Part shown: positions 1-11,329 of the stretch, in pieces
How the letters are laid out: each line of letters begins with the position of its first letter
Numbering within the stretch: the first letter of the stretch is position 1
Source: Schistosoma haematobium
Lineage: Eukaryota > Platyhelminthes > Trematoda > Strigeidida > Schistosomatidae
DNA length: 64,000 nt
Assembly: GCF_000699445.3 (NCBI RefSeq)
Contig: NC_067198.1
Coordinates: forward strand, 23,509,536 to 23,573,535
Direction of reading: 5' to 3'
The notes under the pieces: model-generated
Database searches by the model: none
What the model was told of the DNA's origin: nothing
What the model saw: the letters and a program-made list of their open reading frames with translations, nothing else
Position numbers and translations under genes: made by a program

Positions 1-640
1 ACGATAAATTGTTTAACATAAGTGTTTGAAGGAAATGTCAATAGTATTCAGCCAAAATATGCAAGCAAGTATTCATTCAGTATACCAAGTAGTATTTTCA
101 GCTGAATAATGAACTAAATTGGATAGTATCATCTCAATATATCATTAGCTCACATTTTACTAGTTCGACCGAATGAACAGATGTATTTCTAAAATCCGAC
201 TGCTAGGAAAACGTACAAAAACTTTCAGTGTAAAGCTTTTATCACCTAAGATGTCTTCCAACTGATCGCCTATACATTTCTAGGTTGGTATCTTAGTTAC
301 TTCAAGAACTGTTGACGACATAATAAAGGGTCAAATATCCAAGATTGTGGATGAGTTTATTTCAAGCAGACATCAGTAACAGACCAATCTCAGGAAATGC
401 GCGAAGATGCGATTGCTAGAAGAAATGTGGGAAATTCTCATTCAATCCTGATCCATACAAAGACAGGAAATGTGCAATTGTTAAGAATCTAAAGATGTCT
501 AGAGGTGTACAGAGCGAAGCTACTACATGTTTACTACCGGTCACCTCATCAAAGGTATGTAAAATATACAAGTACGATTGAATAATTGTCATCTAAAGTC
601 GGCTGATACCAATACTTATGAAGATAAATACAAACCAGGA
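1..640. other. No firm gene
   Basis: A Cys-rich frame around 405-555 ends at a GTATGT donor-like site (SFNPDPYKDRKC, then TTCLLPVTSSK), and a Cys-rich ORF follows at 649-987. They may be exons of an unrecognised secreted protein convergent with RSL1D1, but the acceptor is poor. Confidence 0.2.
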
Positions 641-939
641 ACTAACATTTGGTGATTATAATAAGTGCAACAAATAACATGAATTACCGATTAATAGCTA
701 AGCGGAGATTTATCAGTCAACCAGTTCATAAAAACAAATGCAAATATCTGAGTTTTTGTTACGTATCTTATGCAAAATGTGAACACGTGCAAGTTCCGGG
801 ACCCTTGTGTTATCAAACAACTGATTTTTACAAATGTGCGACGAGATTACCTTACAAAAACGTAAATGTCTGTTCTTCAGACGTACTAATTTACTGTAGA
901 AACTGTACTGACAGAAAAAGCAACGTTGACAAGAATGAA

Positions 940-3900
940 CTATATTTTTACAAATTTATGACGGGAAATCCTTTTATTTCGTTTTAACTTCATTTGGGTG
1001 ATGCTACTATCGTTGAAGTTTCGTTTGCGTAAAATTTTGTCGACTTCATCTGATGTCAAAGGAAGATCATCTGCAATTTGTGAAACGAGTTCTTTCGGTA
1101 ATCTTTTAAGTGATTTTTGAGACTTTTTAGGTTGACTAACGATTGGCACACCATCTTCTGTGTTTTTTAGTTTCTTAATAAGTGTATGAGATCTTCGGTG
1201 AACAGCTTTAGGAAGACTCGATAATTTTTCACTTATTGTAGTTAAAGGTGCTTCTGTTTCATCGTAGTACAAAGGAATGGAGATACCTGAGCTTTGAATG
1301 TAAATAGAACGGATATTTGCCATACCACCACCTGGCCATTCTGAACAGATTTTTTCACACTAAAAAGATAAAGAGGAAATTTAAAAGACTGATGTTTTAA
1401 ATTAGTGATTGCATGGAAACAATAAAAATGCTAGTTTTCATAATAGTCACACTGATTATAGAACTATTGGGAACTTAGATAGTGATTCATTGAGTAGTTC
1501 ATAAACGCAGTATTTCATGATCCCACAAAAGTCCTTTTAGCCAGTGATACGTAGAGTCGGAATCAATTATTAAATCCTCTATAATTTGTCAGCTTAAAAC
1601 ATTTCGTCATTGTGGGCTGAAATCAGATAAGGAACTGTTAAAAATCAGGAACCGGCCCTGGCACAACCAAGGGTGGGAAGAGTACTCTCCCTCTAAATGC
1701 TCTCACATGGACACGCGTATACAACCACTGCCAGAGAAGTCATACTAACTGCCTTTTCGTGACAGAGATTCTGTTTACGAAATTGAGAGGACGAGAAGCG
1801 AATGTCCAGCGCTTTAACCGGGTTGGTGGATATGGAGGATCCATTTAGGGAAGTTGGAAAACCCTGATTTCAAATCAATGGTGTACATGGGCTCCAGGAT
1901 CCTAAGGGCATAAAAGACGTATGAACCTATTATTGGTCACTGGGTACCATGAAATTGCATTTCCTGACGTTGTGGATTAGACCTTTAGGTCAAAGGATTT
2001 GAATGTGGTCTCCTAAGTAAACCACCTGTTTCGGTTTGGGCACCCGGGCAGTATTCCAGCCCTCATACAAACCAAATGATTATTACTACCGGAAAAATTA
2101 TTCTTGCTTCAACTCGCATTCCGATAAACTCCACTCACAATCATTCGATAATATTCGTTCTTATCGCTTTTATACTACGTCACTTATGTATTCCCCTTTA
2201 TTCTCATTTTGCACATTTTCTTTTCCAACTTACACAGTGGCTCGCCTATGGTGGATACCCTGTCCTATCTAAACGATCCCAAGTCAATGACTGGTCGAAA
2301 AATGAATGCTACTACCGACTACGAATACTGAAAGTCTTTCTCAGACCACGTGCACCATTCGAACTGGCTGCCTTCAACGTCCGCACATTAATGCAGATCG
2401 AACAACAGATGAGTTGGTTATGTCTTTAAGAAGTCTTAATATCGATGTCTGTTGTCTATCCGAGACTCGTATTCAAGACTCTAGCGAAGTACTACAAATT
2501 CGCTCTCCATTTGTCGCTTCGAAAAGCTTACTTCACGTTCGTTGCGCTAGAGTTGAGGCAGCACTGACCAATTGAATTCCCAGTTGGTTATACACTGATA
2601 GACTAGAAAGCTTCACCAAAGTGAGTCGGTGTACGAAACGATTTTTTTGAACATCTACGCCTACGCCCCGACAGACTGAAGCTCGGATCCTATCAAGGAT
2701 GAGTTCTACTACTAATTATGTGTTCCTCTACGAAAAGTGTTCGACATATATTGTTGTATTGACCGAAGACTTGAATGGAAAGTTCGGGCATCTAGACACA
2801 GAAGTCGTTTGGATGGCTGATTGGGACTTGTTGGTCGCAGGTTAGATAACGGTGACCATCTACTGAAACCGTGAGCAAACTACAACCTGTTTCTGGCTAG
2901 CACTAAATAGCGGCACAGACATCGCTGATGTGCTACCTGGCATCCCTTCCTCTGCATCTTAAGCCTGGGCTCAGACTGATCATATCGCAATCACCTATCG
3001 CTGGCGTGGTTGTGTACAAGCCTGCCGCTCCTTTTGAAGTAATTATCTGGACCCTAATCATGCAATGAAATTGGAAAAAACTTGCGTAAGGACCGAGAAG
3101 CCTGGTTGTCAGAGCGTGCTAAAGAGCTGGAAGCAGCAGCTGCATCTGGTAACTGCCGGGAACTTTCAACTCATCCGAGCCACTGGCAGCAAGAAGTTTG
3201 GTGTGAGTGAGACAATCTGTGAGGATGACGGGATGCCAATCACTAACATCCATCGACGTCTTGGACGATGGGCAGAATTCTTCGAACGGCAGTTCAATTG
3301 GCCTGCTGCTCCAGCAACATCGATCAGATTGTCCTACCATCCATGGCCTGTGACGACTGACCCGCTTAACAAGACGGGAGTCCACAAGGAACTGCAACTC
3401 TTGGAGCGCCACAAATCACCAAGCCCAGATGACTTACCTCTTGCCTTTTACAAAGATCGTAGTGACTTTCTGATCAAGGAACTGAGTGAGTTGTTTACAA
3501 AGGTCTGACAATTAGAGAGTGTTTCCGCATCATGGAATAAGTCAGTAGCTGTTCCTATCTTTAAAAAGGGTTTACATCGTTCCTGCAACAACTATCGGAG
3601 TCCAAACTATTGACTTCCATCGTACTTCGTAGATTGTTCAGAACCCGAGAAAGATTGACTCCCGAGGAGCAAGTTTGTTTCCGTTCTGGTCGAGCATGTG
3701 TTGATCATATCTTCACCCTCCGCCAAATCTTAGAACACCGTCATACTTATCAAAAGCCAACAATTGTAGTTTCTTGATATTAGGGCTGCCTTTTATTCGT
3801 TGGACAGGACTGTTGAAGATTGGTGTCTCTGAGAAGTTTATTAACATCATAAAATCCCTATATACAAACACCTCAAGCAGAGTGAGGGCATACAACCACC

Positions 3901-6408
3901 TCTCTCCATTGTTCCATTCAAGCAGTGGGGTTAGACAGGGTTGTCTAATCTCACCATTCCTCTACAACTTTGCTACCGATGACGTTCTGAGAACGGCTTT
4001 GGTGGATGTAGGTAGTGTTGGTGTGGATTTGTTGCCTGGAGAAACCTCTCAACCTTGAGTATGCAGATGATATCGTCTTACTGTGCGATCATACCCAAGC
4101 CACGCCATCCGCACTCAATCAGTTGGCATATTAATGTCCGTAGGTATGGTATGTGCTTTGTACCTTTTAAGTGCAAAGTACTTTATCAAGACTGGCAGGA
4201 CCCTGAACCTACACTCACCCTGGGTAGTGAGCACAGAGAAGTAGTCGAGAAGTTCATGAAGCTCGTAGTTGCATAAGTGCTGGTGGTGGTGCGAGTGATG
4301 AGATCAATTCGTGTATGGTGAAAGCCAGAGCGGCTTATGCCAATCTGGACCATCTTTGGCGCCTTCGTGATGCCAGTCTAGCTGTAAAATGTCAGGTCTA
4401 CAACGCGTCGGTGAGAGCAGTTTTGCTCTGTTTGTGAAACATGGATTTTCTGAGTTGAGGATGTTGGACGACTATCTGTGTTTGATCACCGTTGTCTCCG
4501 AAGGATTGCTGGCATCCAGTGGCAACACCATTTTAGTAATGCAGAGGTTCGATATTGTGTGTTCAGGCACAGCGACGATAATTCAATTAGTCATTATCCT
4601 GAGACATTGACTTTGGTGCCTTAAATATGTCCCACGAATGTTGTCTCAGAGAACTTCATGTCGTGCATTATTTGCCGACACTGGAACTGGTTGAAAAAAG
4701 TGGGGAGGCGGTCAGTGTATGACATGATGTCACGGTACGAAAAAAAGCTGCATAGGACTGGCTTCTATTGGACCTTTACGACTCCGTGATTGGGTTTCTA
4801 GAGATGGTGCAACACAGTAGCTAGAGACGTTATTAGATATGGCTCAGAATAAAAGCCAGTGTCGATGCTGCCGTAACTTTCTTTTACTTTAATAAAAATG
4901 AACGTAACTTTTTTGATTGAAAGAATACTTTCTGGTTATACTTTTGTTAACTGAACTGCTTCTCCCATTAGTATTATTATTATTAATTCACTCTAATACA
5001 CTAATTTCTGTTTGTTGTTGTTCTTTTTTATTATACGCACTTTATCTATTCACAAACTCATCGTTATTGTGTGGGGCATATGTATTTGGTGCCCCCTTGT
5101 ACTAATGTTTGTGTTCAAATAAATAAATAAATGATTGATAAAATGTAAGACTACTGAGTTGTACTACGGCGTAAAAAAAGCCATTATAATTTGTGGACAA
5201 AATCAACTAATATGATTTTGACCCCAGCCCATAAGGCATCTTATTTAACGCTAAATATACGTTGAGTCGTTCTAACCGGTACTGGTAACCTGAAATTTTG
5301 TTCACCGCAAAAGCTTTTGTAACGTCTGATTACTTTAGTTGTCTTGGTTGGGGTGACCGAATGACTGAGTTGCACCGAATTAAAGACCCCATAAACAGCG
5401 AGTTGTTCCAGTTCACATATGGAACTTTATGAAGGAAATTATTTCGACCCCCCTCCTCATTATGTAGGTTCGTTTACTGTTTTTTGGTATGCAACATCTT
5501 CGTTAAGACGAACAAATAAATACCAGTTATTCAGTGATCTTTAAGTAACAATACGTTGGTCACTTAAAAAAGGAATACAGAAAGTAACGTGTAAAATAGT
5601 AAGGCTTTCGTGAGTACCTACATATCTGGAAACAAACAGGATTATTATTTGTTATTACTACTTCAAAAATCTAGTCATATCAAGCAGTATACAGATACGA
5701 CAAGCAAGCAACAAGACGTGTCATTATATTCACTTCAAACATTTAGGACTTGAAATATAGAACAGAAATCTAAAAATTACTTACAACTGATATTACATTC
5801 TCCTTTAGCTCGAATGAAGAGAAAAGATCATCCCCAATTATGAGACTATCGGTTGTCCCATTGCCTCGAATTACGAACAAAGATGTATGTAGTTGCCGTC
5901 GGACAGTATCTACAAGATTATTGTTCGAAAATGACGTTGGGATAGGAAATTTCCCTGAAACCTCCTGGTAGAACGCTCTACCCAGTTTATTTTGTAAACG
6001 ATGAACAATTCGTTTGTCGGCAAGAAATATGTCAAAAGTGGCAGCCAGTCGACGTTTGGCAGCAAAAGTTTGGTAAGCTACTTTTAGTTCCCGCAGAGGT
6101 AAAAATGTCGCTTCAGGTGCGTCTAAGTGAGAAAGTTCGGACTTTTTCAAATCCATGTTCCAACGCCGTTTCCAAGATTCTGTAGTGCGTTCATAATCAT
6201 CTTTGCGAAAATCTTTAACTATCAAACAGATAGATAGATTTTGTGAACGATGTGGTAAGTTTACACGAATAATTTTTGGGATGGATAATTTGCTTATTAC
6301 TACAAGATGTACACTGTTAGGAATTAAGTTTAGAGTTTTGAGTTTCCCTTCAGGTTTCTTGAAACTAATATCTGTGATGTTATTTAAATTTTCTTTGATA
6401 ATATCCAT
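940..6408 (-). CDS. RSL1D1: Ribosomal L1 domain-containing protein 1-like (nucleolar), two visible exons
   Basis: Exon A (6408..5785, 208 codons) and exon B (1359..940, 140 codons with stop) join in phase 0: donor GTAAGT follows 5785 and a TTTTTAG acceptor precedes 1359. Exon A has the ribosomal L1-like core: HLVVISKLSIPKIIRVNLPHR, an ICLIVKD strand, AAKRRLAATFDIFLADKRI, then LGRAFYQ and PIPTSF, the same order as animal RSL1D1 (...FDFFLTDARI...GRHFYQ...VPVSVN). Exon B continues with MANIRSIYIQSSGISIPLYYDE, which matches the L1-fold C-terminus, then a basic tail (KLKRNKRISRHKF). Family knowledge: RSL1D1 acts in the nucleolus in rRNA processing and growth control. The visible product is 347 residues; the vertebrate protein has a much longer basic tail. 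The ATG at 6408 lies directly after a TTTTTAG acceptor, so either a short upstream exon or spliced-leader trans-splicing supplies the 5' end. The 4.4-kb intron holds a LINE in the opposite orientation. Confidence 0.85.
1650..5132 (+). mobile_element. Near full-length but decayed non-LTR retrotransposon (RTE-like), 5'UTR to (AAAT)n tail
   Basis: Starts near 1654 with a leader of about 430 bp that recurs in reverse orientation at 14.8, 21.8 and 63.0 kb. An endonuclease domain follows: LAAFNVRTLM near 2370, VCCLSETRIQ near 2450, YAYAPTD near 2660. A broken reverse transcriptase comes next: GVRQGCLISPFLYNFATDD near 3950, YADDIVLL near 4070 with the catalytic DD kept, and VKARAAYANLDHLWRLRDA near 4320. 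The 3' UTR ends with a conserved GTGTGGGGCATATGTATTTGG block (5058 on) and an AAATAAATAAATAAAT tail. Many stops and frameshifts show it is dead. It lies in the RSL1D1 intron, antisense to the gene. The endonuclease-plus-RT layout without a recognisable ORF1 suggests the RTE clade; that assignment is inference. Confidence 0.85.
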
Positions 6409-6412
6409 CTAA

Positions 6413-7869
6413 AAAGGATAAAACTGGGTGATTAATCACTGTATATCAGAACCCAAGGAGAAATAACTACTATTATAGCTAGAAACGAAAACCGGCCGTC
6501 CAAATTTGTTACGGTTACAATTGACAAAAAGCTGAGTGGAAAGACAATTCCACCAAGCTGGTCACGATCACAGATAGTTTAGATTAAAGAGGCTGTTCTA
6601 TCGTCATAACAGTAAAAGAATTGGAGCAACCAATTTCAAACCAAGAATATTGACTTCAGTAGTTGCATAATCCTTGACGAAGTCCCGAGAACCTAATAAG
6701 AGAAAACCAGACTGTTTCTAGACCTGAACTTAAATTCATTGATCAAGTATGCTTACTGACAATTAATTTAGGTTGTATTCCAAGATCTAATGCCTGCGTG
6801 TGACCATGTTATTCAACCACTTTTATGACTATCTGGAAGGTGTGCAAAGAAGTACGTTGACCATCAAAAAGCTCTACTCTTACATTTTCAAATGGAAACA
6901 TGGAACTTTTTTGAACTCTTTGTATTGAAAACGACTATTAGAAATGGCTGTTAGCCTGGATAAAATGCTTTGAACTATTACTACTCGAAATGTACTTCAA
7001 TACATAAAATACAATAACCTGCCATGCGCCCAGGGTAGTAAAGGGAATGGTAAAAATTAGTACTCTACTCAGTAAAATATGGTGTCCTAAACAAATAAGG
7101 TGAAAAAAACCACACGCAAAACATGGGACCGACTGTATTAAAAATGGGGTTCTTCGCAAAATTCGGCCCCATGTGCCTCGTTTCAATCCGTTTCTATTCC
7201 TGGGTTCAAATATACTGATGGATATCACTGATCAATATATTGCAAGTTCGCACATTTCTATGAGCAGCTTGGTTTTTGAGTGACGTTTTAAATACTGCGA
7301 CTAATGCAGATATTTTGGTATTGGCGGAGTGAGTCGCCGCGACCACCACTTACTGTAACCAGCTATACGAAAAATGCGCAGTGAAGCAAGCCTTCAATCC
7401 AATATCTTATATCTTTTTCATGAGCTCGTATAACCAACTGATCTGTTTGCGCTCATTTCTTACTGTTTCAGTAAGACTCCAGGCATTTGGCAACGTCCAC
7501 TGAGGTTATTCTAACCACTCGACTGCACTAATTCTAGTCAGTGTGGTAGTCATTTGTGAATTGATATATCTTGTAATTTGAGTGAGTGCATTCACCTCAG
7601 GGAAGTAAGGTTTATGGGTTCCATCTTCTATCTCACTGATAGGCAAAAGATTTGGTCAGTTACAGTTTTAAAATAATAAAGTGGTAATTCCAGTGCTAAG
7701 AGAAGACCCTTGTCTCACGAACAAATACATAAGTTAATTAATTAATGATACAGACATCGTGAGAAGACTGAATCATAAGAATAAAAGTTGAAATGGAGAT
7801 GACAATAAGCGAGCTGGTAAGCGGTTCCTGACGTACGGTAATGATAAATATGGTTAATTATGAGATACG
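6413..7869. other. Intergenic, nothing recognised
   Basis: This is the upstream region of RSL1D1. No coding exon, promoter motif or repeat with a second copy in the window was found. An upstream RSL1D1 exon may lie here but could not be fixed. Confidence 0.4.
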
Positions 7870-8900
7870 CATCAGACACAGCTAGTCCAAGAGGGATATG
7901 TTAATCCATGGGTGAGTATATGTTTGTCAATTCGGGAGGGAAAGCATTCCAAATGAGTGATACTCTTAATAAGAAAAAGTAGGAGCTCCTCGATGTGCAA
8001 TCCTTTTAACGTTTAGTGTTGATGTTTCGCCAGTATGTTCGTTTTGGGGTGGTTTGTCATACTCAATATGTTGTATGTCATCATAAGATCACCTCTTATT
8101 CTCCTAAGGCTCAGCGAGAATAATCCCCAGTGTTAGAGTCTACCCTCGTACGATTTGTATCATAGCCCTATCCCCCAGTCGGTTGCTTGTCCCAGCACAT
8201 GATCTGAAGAATTATGTCTCTTTTGAAGAGAGGAGGTGCATCGACATTCTGGACGTTAAGATAAGTCTGTGCATGTGTTTTGAACAGTGTGAGGAATGAC
8301 TCTAGGGTGACTGCACCACGTTGTCCACGGTCAAAGTGGAAGGATGAACCGGCCTCGACTGGATCACCTATGTTGTTCAAGCTGGTGTTTAAGCTCTTCC
8401 TAATCGCAAGCTGAAGATCACACTCTAAGGGGACAATCGGAAGAGAATTTCGATTGGATGTGTAGATGCTTCATCTCAAATGAGACAGAACTGTGATAAC
8501 CCATTGTTAACTGTCCACTCCTCGATTATCGTAAGGTCCTTTTGAGGTTTAAGTGAATCCTTTCGTATTTTACAGACCTGATTTTCGCGTCGTTTGCATA
8601 GAATAGTGCCGTTGAGTTAATTTCATCTAACAGGTCATCATTAAAGATCAAGAGCGGGAGTGGACCTAACATTTTGAGACTCACTAATGTGCTCGCATTC
8701 AATTTACTTTGGTACGGAGCATTCTTTTCTCTAGGTAATTTCGATGTCAGGATAAGATTGGGTCAGTAAAGCCAATCTCTGCAATTTTTGGTAAGAGAAG
8801 TATATGAGGTGCTGTGCCAAAGACTTCCCTGAACTTAAGAGATATTATGTGAACTGGTATCTTTTGGTCCTAGGAGGTTGTCCAACTGTCCCATGATATG
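7870..8900 (-). pseudogene. CR1/Jockey-type LINE reverse transcriptase remnant
   Basis: On the minus strand around 8640-8580 the translation includes a decayed active-site box (FYANDAKIRSV, from YADD) preceded by LLIFNDDLLDEI. Around 8100-7900 a typical LINE C-terminal motif (LRRIRGDLMMTYNIL) is followed by HLECFPSRID. Frames change several times and stops are frequent. The section at 8168..8380 is open on the minus strand but shows no independent gene. No clear 5' end is visible; a 3' end near the AATTAATTAAT run at about 7735 is possible. Confidence 0.6.
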
Positions 8901-9429
8901 AGAAGACTGTGTAGGGCCACTAACCGAACAAACACGCAGCATTCACCGTTTATCATCTTTTAGAGACTTCATCGTGCCACCTTTTGCTGTCGATTTGTAG
9001 CCTTCAACCCTTACTGACTGTAACAGCAGTCATCGACTTTTCAAACTGTGACTACAAGTTGGTCAATAGCTTCGCACAACGAAATCACGACCACTCTTCA
9101 CTGTTATACTTCTGTACTTACGGTTAGTCTGTTAGATATAGATATAACTAGAATTTGAGACTAATTAATAGCTGTCAACGACACTGTCCGACTTACAACT
9201 TTAAACTAATGACAGTACAAATATGGATATCGATTGATAATACACTTATCCTACTATCGCTATAGCATCATTACTTTTGCGGCAGACTTAACGTTTGTCA
9301 TCGGAGGAACTGAATTACTTTTCAAGGCTATATATTTCAGCGCGACTTGATAGAACAATAAAACGTTTTGTTCTTTTCATTATTTCTATGGTTGATCAAT
9401 TTACGTTTAAGCAACGTCCTACTAACATA

Positions 9430-9960
9430 TTATGACTCGCTGTTTCCCGACCAGTTCCTGCCTCCTCCTTTCCATTTGTTTTACAGATAAGCAATACCTG
9501 GAGGATTTATAATATTCGTTTGGCACTCTGGCGCGCGACTGCTCCCAACATGTTTGGTACAGATTCAAACGGCCGTTGAATCTGGTGGGGGAGTATTGTA
9601 GGGCCAGTGAAATGTCACTGAGCCCTAGCCAAATCATCCGGCAGTTGGATCACTGAATGTCGAACAGATCATCGCTCCCTGCCAAGGTCATGTACAAGCA
9701 ACGCGCATTAGTTAATCATACGCCATGGACTGGCCCATGCGGCAGTGGTCTTACTTTCGCTTGTATCTACTTTAACTAATATATTTCTGTAATAACGTCC
9801 TTTGTGTTGTACAGTCTTCAAAGCATCTATAGTACCTTGTTACGTCAATGGGGGTAGTCCACGTAAGGTGCTGACCACGAGGTGTGACTTCGACGTTAGT
9901 TGGTTCGTCACACTATTCACGTCTAACTCGAGTAGGCCTCCAATCATTTCGACATAGATC
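9430..9960 (+). mobile_element. 3' end of a Gypsy-type element with start of its LTR
   Basis: A purine tract (GGTGGGGGAGTA, about 9584-9595) stands directly before a TGTAGGGCCAG sequence at 9597. This is the usual arrangement of polypurine tract and 3' LTR start, in which the LTR begins with TG. The upstream 150 bases translate to an arginine-rich stretch ending in a stop, as in the end of a Gypsy pol frame, but no catalytic motif is left. The LTR end is not defined because no second copy lies in the window. Confidence 0.4.
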
Positions 9961-11014
9961 ATCTACGTTGGTGATTTACAACTGAATTGACATTACCTAC
10001 CGTTACTAAACTTGTGTTTAGGTTCCTGGAGAACGTTGCTTTCACTCATAGACACCTCATTTGTTCATTTTTCAGTACGATAATCCACCACATTCTTTGC
10101 GAATCGACAGCTTCCTCGCGAACCAAATGTGGCTACTGTACAGGAGGAAATAAATGGGATCAAATGTCCGAGATTTCCCATACTGTCAGTAGGGTATGAA
10201 ACCTGACAGAAGTTACACCTGTTAGATATGACCTAGGTTAGTACTGGTGCACTTATCTATGCTACTAAGGCAATAAACCTTATTCAATAACGTGGAGTTG
10301 CCATGACAAAACTAAAAGGTTACAAGGCACCTTATCTTAGATTGTCGTTCATCTGAAGCATATTGCAAAAATGTGGTTCATTTTTTAGGATTCTGCTGGG
10401 AAAGACTTGTGTAAATTCTAGCAAAAGGGAATCAACCAGCCGTAACATTACCAATCATCCAATGCTGAACACGTAAGCTGTCAATCAAATTTCCCTCCAC
10501 AAATCAACAAATAAATTCGAAAGCTGCTATAGTTTAAAAAACATGCTTAGAACTTGTGCTTAACAGCGATTCGTGAATTATTTCAATTGGAATACTGAAA
10601 AATCGGGAATATATACGTAGAAAAGCAGTAGCTAGATTCCGCACTGTTTACGAAAGACATTCGGTATACGATTACTGTACATGATCAAAATGGTAGTTTT
10701 AACAAGAAAGCGTAGTAGTTGAGTTACCCATTACTGTTGCGCGGGTATCCTGATAAACTGCTCGTGATCACACTGCTAAGATACCAGCCAAAGGAGCAGT
10801 GCTTGCGACTAAGGAAGCTGTTCTTTAATAACTTATTCACCTTGAACTTGTTAGGTCACAGGGCACTGGTGGGTTATATGAACGACTGCTGTGATTTCGT
10901 CTGGACATTATTTCACAATCACTTACAGTTCTGCGCAACATGTCGCTTTCTCAAACTCAACTCCCTGGGAATCGGAATAGAGCTATCATAAGTCCTTTGT
11001 TTGTGTATAGAAAA
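9961..11014. other. Intergenic, nothing recognised
   Basis: Short unrelated ORFs only (for example 10719-10991), without family motifs. Probably further transposon debris. Confidence 0.4.
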
Positions 11015-11275
11015 TGACACATCATGTCTGACTACCGACCCTTCAGTCTAACTAATATAGTAGTTGTGGTATTTATGAAAACAAATCCGGATATGTTACC
11101 TAATCATACGGAACCATACAATCTGTCAACCTCTTGAGCAATACGGGTTTGGGAATAAAAATTCACACTACATTACTTAGTGACTGCGAGAGAGTACCGG
11201 ACATTAGACCAAGATATTGCCTCGTCTGTTGTTGTGAAATTCATAGGTTTCAGCAAAAAATATGATATGCTATCT
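11015..11275 (+). pseudogene. LINE reverse transcriptase fragment (block 2)
   Basis: The plus-strand translation starting near 11020 reads MSDYRPFSLTNIVVVVF, a clear match to the SDYRPVSLT block of CR1/Jockey-type reverse transcriptases. It is followed by a short decayed stretch. It precedes the endonuclease-derived sequence of the next element, so it belongs to a separate, older insertion. Confidence 0.5.
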
Positions 11276-11329
11276 CAGTAAGGATCTGTGCAGAATCTCT
11301 CAGGCTTTGGAACAACAGTTACGAAACAA

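Noticed and set aside
5160..5460. Possible third MITE (GGCGTAAAAAAAGCCATTAT, then AATTTGTGGAC at 5170)
   Set aside because: Resemblance to the MITE terminus is partial, and no matching inverted end or 8-bp duplication was found.
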